From Bacillus sp. X1(2014) (lineage in GTDB: Bacteria; Bacillota; Bacilli; Bacillales_B; DSM-18226): 64,000 nt of DNA. Shown here piece by piece: positions 15,180 to 23,217 of this stretch (position 1 is the stretch's first letter; the number at the start of each line of letters is the position of its first letter). Made by a program: the position numbers and the translations under genes. Under the pieces are notes generated by a model that saw only the letters and a list, made by a program, of their open reading frames with translations, searched no databases and had not been told where the DNA came from. The stretch is from positions 1 through 64,000 of the forward strand of contig NZ_VEED01000018.1 in the NCBI RefSeq assembly GCF_007678255.1, read 5' to 3'.

Positions 15180-15530
15180 CTAGTCTTTGTGTTTTGTGTC
15201 TATGTATTGTTTCCAAGCGGTAATCCCACCATCAAGTAATGTAACTTGGTAATCTTTTTTAGATAAAATTTCTGCACATTTTCTGGCGGAATTTCCGGTT
15301 GTACATGTTATGAGAATATCACTGTTTTTGGGCAAAGATTGCAGCCCTTCTACCCCCTTCTCCTCAAGATCGAAGATTATATTCTTAGGGATATTCTGAT
15401 TCTTAATATTTGTATCTGTAATATGATAATCATTATATTTTTCTTCAGCACGTACATCGAGGAGGAAGATAGATTCATTATTTTGAAGCTTCTCATAAAG
15501 AGCTTTGGGTGAAATTACTTTTAATGTCAT
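15180..15530 (-). CDS. Single-domain rhodanese-like sulfurtransferase
   Basis: 116 residues forming one rhodanese domain: VISPKALYEKL, then FLLDVRAEEKYNDYHI with the usual DVR, and the active-site loop CTTGNS at C76-S81 before ARKCAEIL. The end, YQVTLLDGGITAWK, is the conserved C-terminal GG-x-x-W pattern. Such proteins carry persulfide sulfur; the cellular partner is unknown. The gene is monocistronic and flanked on both sides by nearly identical palindromes. Confidence 0.9.
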   Translation of the reverse strand: MTLKVISPKALYEKLQNNESIFLLDVRAEEKYNDYHITDTNIKNQNIPKNIIFDLEEKGVEGLQSLPKNSDILITCTTGNSARKCAEILSKKDYQVTLLDGGITAWKQYIDTKHKD

Positions 15531-15565
15531 GTTGAATACTCCTTTAATTATTGATTTTTGAAAAT

Positions 15566-15618
15566 TGGGGTCAGACCCTCAGTTTAGTAAAGCGTCACAG
15601 CACTGGGGGACTGACCCC
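15566..15618. repeat. REP-like palindrome, right of the rhodanese gene
   Basis: GGGGTCAGACCCTCAGTTTA ... CACTGGGGGACTGACCCCTC forms a stem like the one at 15122-15173. Downstream, about 15700-15760, a further fragment reads GAGGGTTCCGTTTTGAGGTG...GTCAATTTGAAC, another common piece of this repeat class. Confidence 0.7.
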
Positions 15619-15787
15619 TCACACCATTACACTCTCCCACTTTACTATAGTGGTTTTATTTTCCAGTATCAACAAAAAAAGCTCTAATTTTAGTTTATTG
15701 AGGGTTCCGTTTTGAGGTGCAAACTGTCAATTTGAACTACCGGGCAGGTTTGAGAAATAAAATACATCAAATATTCACATTGTAATA

Positions 15788-15823
15788 AAGAAAAGGTAAG
15801 CATAATTGTGCTTGCCTTTTTTA
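15788..15823. terminator. Intrinsic terminator
   Basis: AAAAGGTAAGCA and TGCTTGCCTTTTTT pair around TAATTG. It fits termination from either side, most plausibly the DUF3231 gene on the minus strand, which ends at 15884. Confidence 0.6.
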
Positions 15824-15883
15824 TTGAATAATGAACTATTAATATAAATACAATACATGGTGATGAAATTGACTTTTGTAAGT

Positions 15884-16902
15884 TTAATTTTGCTTTTTTT
15901 GTTGTGCTAATTTTACTTTATCCAAAGTTCCAGGCGGTTGTTCAAGCCATTCATTTTGAATCATCAAATACGCAATATCTTTAGCATATTGTGCAATCTC
16001 AAGGGAGAGTCTCTCATAATTTAATATTAAATCACTTCGTTGACTTGCGGCGGCGGCTGTTGCATAGTTGCCCGTTCCTGCAGCCGTTAATAACCCTTGA
16101 TGGAATATGATTAATTTATCAGAAAATACTTCTGCAGTGGAGTTGGTTATCGAAACATCAGAAGATATAGGTGATTGTGAATTATTATCAAGTAATGTAG
16201 TAGAGAAAATTTTAACGTGTTTTTCAGAAATGTCCTTTCCTTGTAGCATAAGTTTAATAACTTCTTTCCTTGGTGAAGCTTGTGCAAAAGCTATGGATAA
16301 TTTAGATCCGATTAAATTATTTTGTATATTCATACTTAAGTGAGAAAGTTCTACTGCATTTAGTGGTCGTTTGTTAGAAAATGGATTTAAACCACTTAAA
16401 TATTTTTTGCTGTCCACAAAATCCTTTTGTTGAGGATAATCAATATAAGGTGAACGAATATATAGTCCTTTTTCAAGAAGAACCTCCGAACTTTCATCAT
16501 ATAAATCAGCAGTCATATGTAGTGCGTTCTTAAAGAGTTTTCTAATGTCCTTTCTTGTACACATAGATAAAAAACCACTAAAACCCAACATTCCTGCTTT
16601 AGACATATGGTTCACATAAGTAATCATGAATGAATCTGTAAATAACCGAGGGGCATTTAGGTTAACATCACTATCTGAAAAACCATTCGGAATAGGGAAA
16701 TTTCTTGTTGATAAATTTCAGTTATTTTGGCAAGAATTTCATCTGAAATGCTACGCCCTTTTTCAATAATTGACCTTACTTCTGAATCTTCAACAGTTCT
16801 TAGAAAATAGTTTAGAATTTGAATTGACATACTATTATTCATATAAGATGTCCAAAGAGACGCTATTTCTGACGAAGTAAGTTTAATTATTCTTTCATCC
16901 AT
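15884..16902 (-). pseudogene. DUF3231 protein, broken by a one-base frameshift
   Basis: Two adjacent frames together give a full DUF3231 protein of about 339 residues (two four-helix repeats). The N-terminal 80 residues begin MDERIIKLTSSEIASLW at 16902, nine bases after GGAAGGA. The frame is lost near 16700, where CAACAAGAAATTTCCC should read ...GAAAATTTCCC to continue as NFPIPNGFSDSD. The second frame then runs through MITYVNHMSKAGMLGF to the stop at 15884. Restoring one A repairs it. DUF3231 proteins are found in sporulating Bacillus and have no proven function. The break may be real decay or a sequencing error in a short A run. Confidence 0.8.
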
Positions 16903-17036
16903 AATTTGAATTCCTTCCAATATATGAGTTGTGTTAGAATTATTATTTGTAAATTAAGAAATACTATTCAAAATAAAATAGTAGAATTGTTATGACCGCT
17001 TATGGTTTTCGAAGGTCTATAAAGTAGAGCTATTTT

Positions 17037-17630
17037 TTATCGCTCACACCCAATAAACCCACTATACGACACATAGTCCTTCGTACCCCAAATCCTTATT
17101 TTGCTCTTTTTTGCTAGATTTTCATCAGTTCTAAATAGGTTAAGATATTTATAGGGTGGATTCATGATATACGCTACCCGTGCATATCCTTCCTTAATCA
17201 GTGTTTCTTGAACGGACTGTCCGTCTACATAAACATATGCAAGTAATCTGCCGTAGGAATCTCTTGACGGTCCTTCCTCCAGCTCCAATGATAGACTTCC
17301 GTCTCTTACTAACTCGTTATTTCTTTGGAAAGCTTCCTCTGCAAATGGCTGGACACACATTCCTGGCTTTTTCGATTCAGGGGTATCGACTAATATATAA
17401 CGAATGGTTTCAACCTCCCCCTTTACTCTTGCTTTAATTGTATCCCCATCGATGGTTTCCACTATTGTAATAGGGATTTGCTCAAGTGCCTGGTCCACCT
17501 CTCCTCCAATAAACACGTCCTTGGCAGTATGGTTGACTGGACGATTTTCAACTGTGATTGTTTCTGAAGGATGAGCAGCAATAAGTGATGCAGCTACGGT
17601 GAAGGCCGCTCCCGCTAATTTCTTCCTCAT
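17037..17630 (-). CDS. Secreted thermonuclease-like (SNase) protein
   Basis: 197 residues with a signal peptide (basic MRKK, then hydrophobic AGAAFTVAASLIAA). The OB-fold nuclease domain has the catalytic set IDGDT (D61-T64), R77, VDTPE (D82-E85) and YGRLLAYVY with R128, matching Arg35, Asp40, Glu43 and Arg87 of staphylococcal nuclease. It resembles B. subtilis YncB. After the catalytic domain comes IKEGYARVAYI..., the usual SNase end, and two cysteines (one in GMCVQP, one near the C-terminus) that could form a disulfide outside the cell. It is expected to cut DNA and RNA in a calcium-dependent way. Monocistronic. Confidence 0.88.
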   Translation of the reverse strand: MRKKLAGAAFTVAASLIAAHPSETITVENRPVNHTAKDVFIGGEVDQALEQIPITIVETIDGDTIKARVKGEVETIRYILVDTPESKKPGMCVQPFAEEAFQRNNELVRDGSLSLELEEGPSRDSYGRLLAYVYVDGQSVQETLIKEGYARVAYIMNPPYKYLNLFRTDENLAKKSKIRIWGTKDYVSYSGFIGCER

Positions 17631-17760
17631 GTTCTACTCCTCCTCAGTTTCATCCTTCCATCCTCTGGTTTTGCTGGTTTAAACTAGTCTGTTCAATACA
17701 TTCAACTGAATGATTACCGACTCCTTTTGAATCAAGTTATCATTTTGACCCAATTGGGGT

Positions 17761-18072
17761 TCACTCTGTGATTCTTCCCGTATACCACTTCGTATGGTCG
17801 AAGATCACTTTATTCCAAGTCCCAGAGATTAAATAGCCCTGACGTTCAAGATTATGTACAGTCCGCTTGATGGTACTCACCGACCAAAGGGGCAGCTGCT
17901 TCTGCTAATCCAAATAGGTTTAATACACCTACCGTTTCCCTATAATCACATCCTTACTAATCTTTAGCGAAGAATGTGTTTGTTGGGAAACTACCGCCTC
18001 ATTTAGGCCAATCCTTACAGCCAATGACGGAATAATCGTGACAGGATCTTCTTTCATTAACAAATTGTTCAT
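17761..18072 (-). pseudogene. Decayed replication/DnaD-type protein (phage or plasmid origin)
   Basis: The minus strand begins at 18072, after AAGGAGAAGTAGGA, with MNNLLMKEDPVTIIPSLAVR, then IGLNEAVVSQQTHSSL. This closely follows the N-terminus of Bacillus phage/plasmid DnaD-like replication proteins (IxPSLAxxIGLNEAixLQQiHyWL). Frameshifts and stops follow, and other frames give WSVSTIKRTVHNLE-like and QGYLISGTWNKVIFDHTKWY, the end of the same winged-helix domain. Only this about 100-codon N-terminal domain is left. It stands alone, with no other phage gene next to it, in an otherwise geneless 17631-18342 interval. Confidence 0.75.
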
Positions 18073-18342
18073 TCCTACTTCTCCTTTTTATTCTCTAGTT
18101 TGGATGCGTGATTCCATCGATTTGGTCATCCGTTCTCTTCTATATAGAAATAAAAAGTGAAAAAGGACAGGGTAGGTTAAAGCGTAAATGTTGATATTTG
18201 ATACCTGACCTGAATATTGATAAAATCAGGGTAAGAACAAACATTCGGCATTGGTATACCTGCCATTATTTATATTCGTTGTATAATCCTTATTCAACAG
18301 GGCAGAAGAATCAAAAACTGAATGATAAAAGGATGAAGAGCT

Positions 18343-18912
18343 ATGACAAATAACATTCAACAGAGAAGAATAATTTTAGATTTAGCAGTTACTTTAGACG
18401 GTTTTATAGAAGGGAAAAATGGAGAGGTTGATTGGTGCATAATGGACCCTGATATGGGGTTCACTGATTTTTTGAATCAAATTGATACTATTCTATATGG
18501 TAGAAAAAGCTACGATTTATGGGGACAATATTTTCCAAAAAGTGAAAACTCTGATATCGAAAAGGATATTTGGAAATTAGTTCATAGTAAAAAGAAATAT
18601 GTGTTTTCCAAAACACAAAAAGAGCCTGATAATCAAGCAATATTTATAAATGATAATATTCTTGAAGAAGTAAATAAATTAAAGAAAGAGTCTGGTAAAG
18701 ACATCTGGCTATATGGTGGAGCAAATCTCATTACAACTTTTATAAATTTAGGGCTTATTGATGAAATTAGATTATCTATTCACCCTGTTGTTTTGGGAGA
18801 AGGAAAACCGATGTTTATTGATATAAAGCAGAGAATAAATTTAAAAATGGTTAATACAAGAACATTCTCGTCTGGCGTTGTGCAAATAATCTATCATTGG
18901 AATGGTGACTAA
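18343..18912 (+). CDS. Dihydrofolate reductase-like (RibD C-terminal) protein
   Basis: 189 residues of the bacterial DHFR/RibD-C-like group: RRIILDLAVTLDGFIEGKNG at the start, ILYGRKSYDLW in the middle, DIWLYGGANLITTFINLGLIDEIRL later, and HPVVLGEGKPMF. These are the NADPH-binding and structural motifs shared with B. subtilis YyaP and YwjB. The family is often annotated as dihydrofolate reductase, but the substrate is not established. AAAGGATGAAGAGCT precedes the ATG. A strong terminator follows. Confidence 0.88.
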   Translation: MTNNIQQRRIILDLAVTLDGFIEGKNGEVDWCIMDPDMGFTDFLNQIDTILYGRKSYDLWGQYFPKSENSDIEKDIWKLVHSKKKYVFSKTQKEPDNQAIFINDNILEEVNKLKKESGKDIWLYGGANLITTFINLGLIDEIRLSIHPVVLGEGKPMFIDIKQRINLKMVNTRTFSSGVVQIIYHWNGD

Positions 18913-18948
18913 TAATATTCCTCACCTCAAAGATATATTATTTTGTGT

Positions 18949-18978
18949 GTGACTCAATTTTCCGAGTCACTTTTTTTT
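18949..18978 (+). terminator. Intrinsic terminator
   Basis: GTGACTC and GAGTCAC pair around AATTTTCC and are followed by TTTTTTTT, a classical terminator for the DHFR-like gene. Confidence 0.9.
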
Positions 18979-19074
18979 ACAATTTTAATTGCTTAAGAAT
19001 ATAAAAAGATCTCAAACTATTTATGATACAATAGAGAGATAGACAAATATTTACATAGATTAGGGAGTGGAGTA

Positions 19075-20751
19075 TTGAAATCGATCTTATTAAAATTTGG
19101 TTTATTAACAACTCTTTCTGTTGGTTTAGTTGCTGGAAAAGCATCAGCAGAAGAAATGGATTGGGCTACAAAATGTTTGTCAATGGGTGATATTCAGACA
19201 GGTAAAAATCCATCTTATCAACAAATTAATTGTTTATTAACGAACGCTGCATTAAGTAAGAATATACCACCTGAAGTTGTAAAAGCGGTCGCTGAGCAAG
19301 AATCTGCTTGGAGGCAGTATGATGCAAACGGTGAAGTTGTTTCTGACATTAAAAAAGGAATCGGTATTATGCAAGTTACATTTAAAGAACCAACTATAGA
19401 CACCGTTAAAAGACTCAAGGACGATATCATTTATAATATTGAGACAGGGGTGAATATTTTAAATGAAAAGTATGAATTACAAAATCCTTCTAGTGATCCT
19501 AGAATACCTAGAATAGCGGGTGCTGGAAGAGAAATCATTGAAAACTGGTATTTTCCTGTCATGGCATACAATGGCTTAGTGCCACCGAACAGCCCAATTT
19601 TCCGTAGCGATGGATCTAGAAATTGGAATACGTATCAAGATCAAGTATTTAGAAAAATTAAAAATGGAAGCTTTTACGATGATACCGACTTAGCTCAGTA
19701 TCCATTTGAGTATAATGATTTCGATTACAAAACAGATAACAGTACAGTTTTTAAGTTTAATAAATTTGACTATGTTTTAACTGATGTGCTCCATGAGTCA
19801 GGTTATTTGCTAAAAAAAGGTGACGTTGTATTAGTTACCGAAAATAAGACGAAATTAAGAGAGCAGCCTACCCAAGATTCTAAATATAGTGAACATCCTT
19901 TAAATAAGACGTTTATTATCAATGGAGCTTTTGAATACACTAAGCTAGGTAGCAAAGATTATAATGAAAAGCACTATGTTTGGTTCCCAGTTAAATCTAC
20001 TGATGGAGCATTATCAGGTTATATCTCATCTGCTTATCTAGCTAAAAAGAAAGATTTCGTTGCTCCAATTGTAACTGGGGTTAAAAATAATTCGAATTAT
20101 AATAAAGATGTAAAGATTACTTTTGATGAAGGTACCGCCTTATTAAATGGAGCTATTTTCAAAAATGGTGCTACAGTTACAAAAGACGGCAAATACACGT
20201 TAGTTGTAAAAGATGAAGAGAGTAACACAACAACAATTAAATTTACAATTGATAAAACTAGACCCGTTACACCATCGATGAATAGTGTTTCAGATCTTTC
20301 GACTACTGTAACAGGGAAAGCTGAAGCTGGAACCACTGTGAAATTATCAATCAACGGTAAGTACCAAAAAAGCACAACAGCGGCATCAAGCGGCAACTAC
20401 AAATTTACGATTTCGAAGCAAAAAGCCGGAACAACAATTAGTGTAACTGCCACAGATAAAGTAGGAAATGTAAGTGCATCGAAGAGTTTAAAAGTCGTTG
20501 ATAAGACTCCACCAGCTATTCAAAGTGTTAATAAGGTCACTTCTAAATCTAAAACTGTAACTGGAAGCGCCGAAAAATACGCTTCAGTGAAAATCTATAG
20601 AGGAAGTACACTTATTGGCAAAGGGTCGGTTTATTCAAATGGCAAATTTTCAGTAACTATAAAAACTCAGAAAGCTAATACTTATTTAAAAGTTTACGTG
20701 ATTGATAAGGCTGGTAATAAAAAATACCGGACGATTAAAGTCGTAAAATAA
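19075..20751 (+). CDS. Secreted lytic-transglycosylase-like protein with SH3 and Ig-like repeats
   Basis: 558 residues beginning with TTG at 19075, 4-8 bases after GGGAGTGGAG. A signal peptide ends at KASA. Residues about 40-180 resemble a lysozyme-like/SLT domain: VVKAVAEQESAWRQYDANGE has the catalytic-type glutamate, and GIGIMQVT the conserved turn. An SH3-like wall-binding segment follows (residues about 250-330). The last 220 residues hold Ig-like repeats, including two copies of the pattern VTGxAExxxxVKxxxxG...TVTATDKVGN/VYVIDKAGN. The protein probably cuts or binds cell wall glycan. It is monocistronic with its own terminator. Confidence 0.82.
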   Translation: MKSILLKFGLLTTLSVGLVAGKASAEEMDWATKCLSMGDIQTGKNPSYQQINCLLTNAALSKNIPPEVVKAVAEQESAWRQYDANGEVVSDIKKGIGIMQVTFKEPTIDTVKRLKDDIIYNIETGVNILNEKYELQNPSSDPRIPRIAGAGREIIENWYFPVMAYNGLVPPNSPIFRSDGSRNWNTYQDQVFRKIKNGSFYDDTDLAQYPFEYNDFDYKTDNSTVFKFNKFDYVLTDVLHESGYLLKKGDVVLVTENKTKLREQPTQDSKYSEHPLNKTFIINGAFEYTKLGSKDYNEKHYVWFPVKSTDGALSGYISSAYLAKKKDFVAPIVTGVKNNSNYNKDVKITFDEGTALLNGAIFKNGATVTKDGKYTLVVKDEESNTTTIKFTIDKTRPVTPSMNSVSDLSTTVTGKAEAGTTVKLSINGKYQKSTTAASSGNYKFTISKQKAGTTISVTATDKVGNVSASKSLKVVDKTPPAIQSVNKVTSKSKTVTGSAEKYASVKIYRGSTLIGKGSVYSNGKFSVTIKTQKANTYLKVYVIDKAGNKKYRTIKVVK

Positions 20752-20754
20752 TCC

Positions 20755-20801
20755 ATACGATGCGATAAGAAGTGAATCTCTTATTGCATCGTATTTTTTT
20801 A
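20755..20801 (+). terminator. Intrinsic terminator of the secreted protein
   Basis: ATACGATGCGATAAGA and TCTTATTGCATCGTAT form a stem of about 15 bp (one G-T mismatch), followed by TTTTTTT. Confidence 0.9.
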
Positions 20802-20847
20802 GGCAATCTGGATATAAAAGTGGAGAAGTGCAAAGCTTGTTGGAGCT

Positions 20848-21030
20848 CAGTTTGACGGTTCCGGTCGGACCATCCTAGATGTGGGTTTGTTCCCTTCTCT
20901 CTCACTTTCATATCTCCCTCTTAAAATATCCCGCTATTGCTGGAACACTCCCGAATACCTTCTTCATGTCACGAAACGAAATCACATCATTTCCTCTATC
21001 TTCACTTCAGTATTAATTTAAAAGAGTATC
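20848..21030. repeat. REP-like fragment plus a repeated 75-bp remnant
   Basis: Part of the gene-free 20802-21426 stretch. At 20850-20876 GTTTGACGGTTCCGGTCGGACC resembles the GGAACGGTTCC-type REP pieces elsewhere. At 20917-20992 the sequence from TAAAATATCCCGCTATTGCT to AAATCACATCATTTCC is about 75 percent like the one at 39052-39125. Neither has a usable open frame. Confidence 0.55.
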
Positions 21031-21275
21031 AAATTTTCCTTCCCCTGCATCATAGTAATTGCCTTACTTTTATTCCATTCCTAACGTCCTCAACCGTTCC
21101 TTTATATACACTGTACGTTTCACCCTGTTCGATTACTTCCCACACTCTAGTAAATCCCCCACTCTGTCAGATTCGGTTCCCTTCATCTTTAATCGCAATT
21201 CATTCCGATCTCCTCTATTACAACTCCTGTTTCCTCAATCTCTTCAATCTCTTCAATCCAATCTAGAATGACCAT
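21031..21275 (-). pseudogene. Broken partial copy of the GNAT acetyltransferase gene
   Basis: The minus strand reads ILDWIEEIEEIEETGVVIEE, then (after shifts) AIKDEGNRI, VWEVIEQGETYSVYKG and TVEDVRNGIKVRQLL-stop. This matches the C-terminus of the acetyltransferase at 13739-14317 (LDWIKDIQETGVVIKEFG..., GNRICQRLGF, HGETYNVYKGTVEDVRTGIK). Similarity also extends past the stop codon into the 3' flank. It is a partial duplicate with frameshifts, a short in-frame repeat (EIEEIEE) and no 5' half. Confidence 0.85.
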
Positions 21276-21284
21276 GGGGAAGGT

Positions 21285-21345
21285 TCTTCTGGTCTACTTT
21301 ATTCAATTTGAACCATGAGAACCGTCCCTGCGGTATTCTATTAAA
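21285..21345. repeat. REP-like fragment
   Basis: ATTTGAACCATGAGAACCGTCCCTGCGG contains the GAGAACCGTCCC core of a Bacillus dispersed repeat. It directly follows the broken acetyltransferase copy and precedes the broken lysyltransferase-like gene. Confidence 0.5.
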
Positions 21346-21426
21346 TTCACAATAATCCTACACTAACAATTAACCATTCCTAAGTTATTATTTAATTGTT
21401 GATTTTTTTCAGGAGGAAAAACTTTC

Positions 21427-22535
21427 ATGCTTGATGTGAATACATCCTTAAATAAACAAGAGGAGAAAATGAAGTCTCTCACAGGTCCCATCGATCTACA
21501 ATATGATGAATTGTCTTCTTTTTTACAAGAAAATGGAGGAAATCATGTCTCTCATTTGATTTTCTTAAAAGATAAAGAAATTTTTAGGACGAAAAAGCGA
21601 GATGTATTAATCGTATATAAACGCATAGCTAATAAATTATAGTGTTAGGTGATCCAATTGGAGCTGAAGTAAAAATTAAGGATGCCATAAAAGAATTCTG
21701 TGAATATAGCAAAAGCAGAGGCTTTAAACCTGTTTTCTATCAAATAAGCCCACAGTTTATGCACTATTACCATGATTCGGGTTTTCGATTTCTCAAGGTG
21801 GCGAAGAGGGGTTAGTGAATCTCCAACAATTTTCTTTACAAGGAAAACAAGGAGCAAAATTACGAACCAAATGGAATAAATTTACGCGTAATTCTAATAC
21901 TTTCCGCGTAGTCCAACCCCCTTATTCTAATCACCTGCTTTCCGAAATAAAAGATATTTCAGATTCATGGTTAGGAAGTCAGAAGGAAAAAGGGTTTTCG
22001 GTCGTCTCTTTTAGCAAAGCATATGTTTCACGTTTCCCTATCGCCCTATTACACAACCCTGAAGGGAAAGCCATTGCTTTTGCAACTCTAGCATCTGATT
22101 ATAAAAATAAGGTTACCATTGATGAGAAAGTATTCAAATAGTCCTTATGGAACCATGGATGTTTTATTTATTCATATCTTTCAATGGGCAAAAAACAACG
22201 GCTACCAAACCTGTGGTTTAGGCATGACACCATTATCAAATGTAGGCAGCTGCCAACATTCAAATACAAGTGAAAAAATTATTCGTTTAGCCTATCTTTA
22301 CGGAAATTCCATGTACAATTTTAAAGGTTTAAAAGAATTTAAAAGTAAATTTACTTCTAATTGGGAACCCAAATATTTAGCTTACAAAAAATCCTTACTG
22401 CCTTTAACCCTTTTACACTTGCTTTTTCTTATCAACTATAAACGAAGAACCATAAATAAGATGGTAACAAAAGATATTCCTTTTAAGAATGCTATCACAA
22501 AATGGCGTTTAAAAGACTATAATGAGAGTCTGTAA
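21427..22535 (+). pseudogene. MprF C-terminal-type (DUF2156) lysyltransferase domain, three frameshifts
   Basis: Four pieces in changing frames together give about 365 residues of the phosphatidylglycerol lysyltransferase catalytic domain without the MprF membrane part. Recognisable stretches are GGNHVSHLIFLKDKEIF, VLGDPIGAEVKIKDAI, PVFYQISPQFMHYYHDSGFR, ISDSWLGSQKEKGFSVV, PYGTMDVLFIHIFQWAKNNG and GLGMTPLSNVG. Frame is lost near 21640 (one A missing), near 21800 (GTGGCG for GTGGGCG) and near 22125 (a small deletion before MRKYSNSPYG). AGGAGGAAAAACTTTC precedes the ATG. The intact form would aminoacylate membrane lipid or a related acceptor. A GtrA-like gene follows. Confidence 0.85.
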
Positions 22536-22921
22536 TGATGCTGGTGAGTAAAGAACTATTTCTTAAATTTATTAAGTACAGTGTTGTGGGCTGCATAAGC
22601 GTGCTCATTTATTTTCATTCTGTTTTCATTTTGGTTGAACTTTTTGATAAAGATTCGATTTTTTGATCAACAATTTCCTTTATCATCATGAGTTTTATTT
22701 CATTTCTATTAAACAAAAAATATACCTTTGGCAGCGACTTCTCCTACAATCAATTGTTGCGTTTTCTCGTTGTTTCTGTCATTGGTTTCACCTTGAATTT
22801 CGTTATTATGTATTTAGTTGTAAATGTACTTTCACTTCATTATTCAATCGGTGAGCTAATAACAACATTATTAATCCCCATCATCAATTTTATTTTAAAT
22901 AACTATTGGACATTTAAATAA
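22535..22921 (+). pseudogene. GtrA-like membrane protein with an internal stop
   Basis: A 128-residue frame starts with ATG overlapping the stop of the preceding gene (TAATG): LFLKFIKYSVVGCISVLIYF is a GtrA family first helix. A TGA interrupts at about codon 43 (...KDSIF-stop-STISFIIMS), and the rest reads SFLLNKKYTFGSDFSYNQLL and NFILNNYWTFK, the family's closing motifs. GtrA proteins are thought to flip lipid-linked sugars or related polyprenyl carriers. Next to a lysyltransferase-like domain it may have formed a two-gene lipid-modifying unit, now dead in both parts. Confidence 0.8.
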
Positions 22922-23010
22922 GACTGTTTGACGGCCGGAGGAACGGTTCTGATGGATTTTTAATAGTAATCGTCCCACGTTCCATTAATGCAGTGATTCG
23001 CATGGGACTG
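22922..23010. repeat. REP-like fragments
   Basis: GTTTGACGGCCGGAGGAACGGTTCTGATGG and, further on, CGCATGGGACTGACCCTATT are pieces of the same repeat class seen near 15 and 21 kb. The rest of 22922-23217 has no visible gene. Confidence 0.5.
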
Positions 23011-23156
23011 ACCCTATTTAAGTTTGAGGGCGTTTATCTTTCTTAGGTTCACAATTAGTTAGAAGGAAACTCATTGGAATATACGGATGTTTTTTAAGTC
23101 GGTTTATCGATTAATTTTCTAGGTCCCCAGTTAGTGTTAGGCTGTTTTAATAGGAA

Positions 23157-23190
23157 AAAAGCCAGATCCAATATTGGACCTGGCTCCGCA
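23157..23190 (-). terminator. Intrinsic terminator of the carbamoylase-like gene
   Basis: On the minus strand GAGCCAGGTCCAATATTGGATCTGGC folds into a strong stem followed by TTTTTTCC. Confidence 0.85.
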
Positions 23191-23217
23191 GTTTATGAAA
23201 ATTTAGTGATTCATTAT

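Noticed and set aside
20937..21271. Two plus-strand frames of 70-109 codons
   Set aside because: They are antisense to the broken copy of the acetyltransferase gene and have a tyrosine/serine-rich composition typical of shadows.
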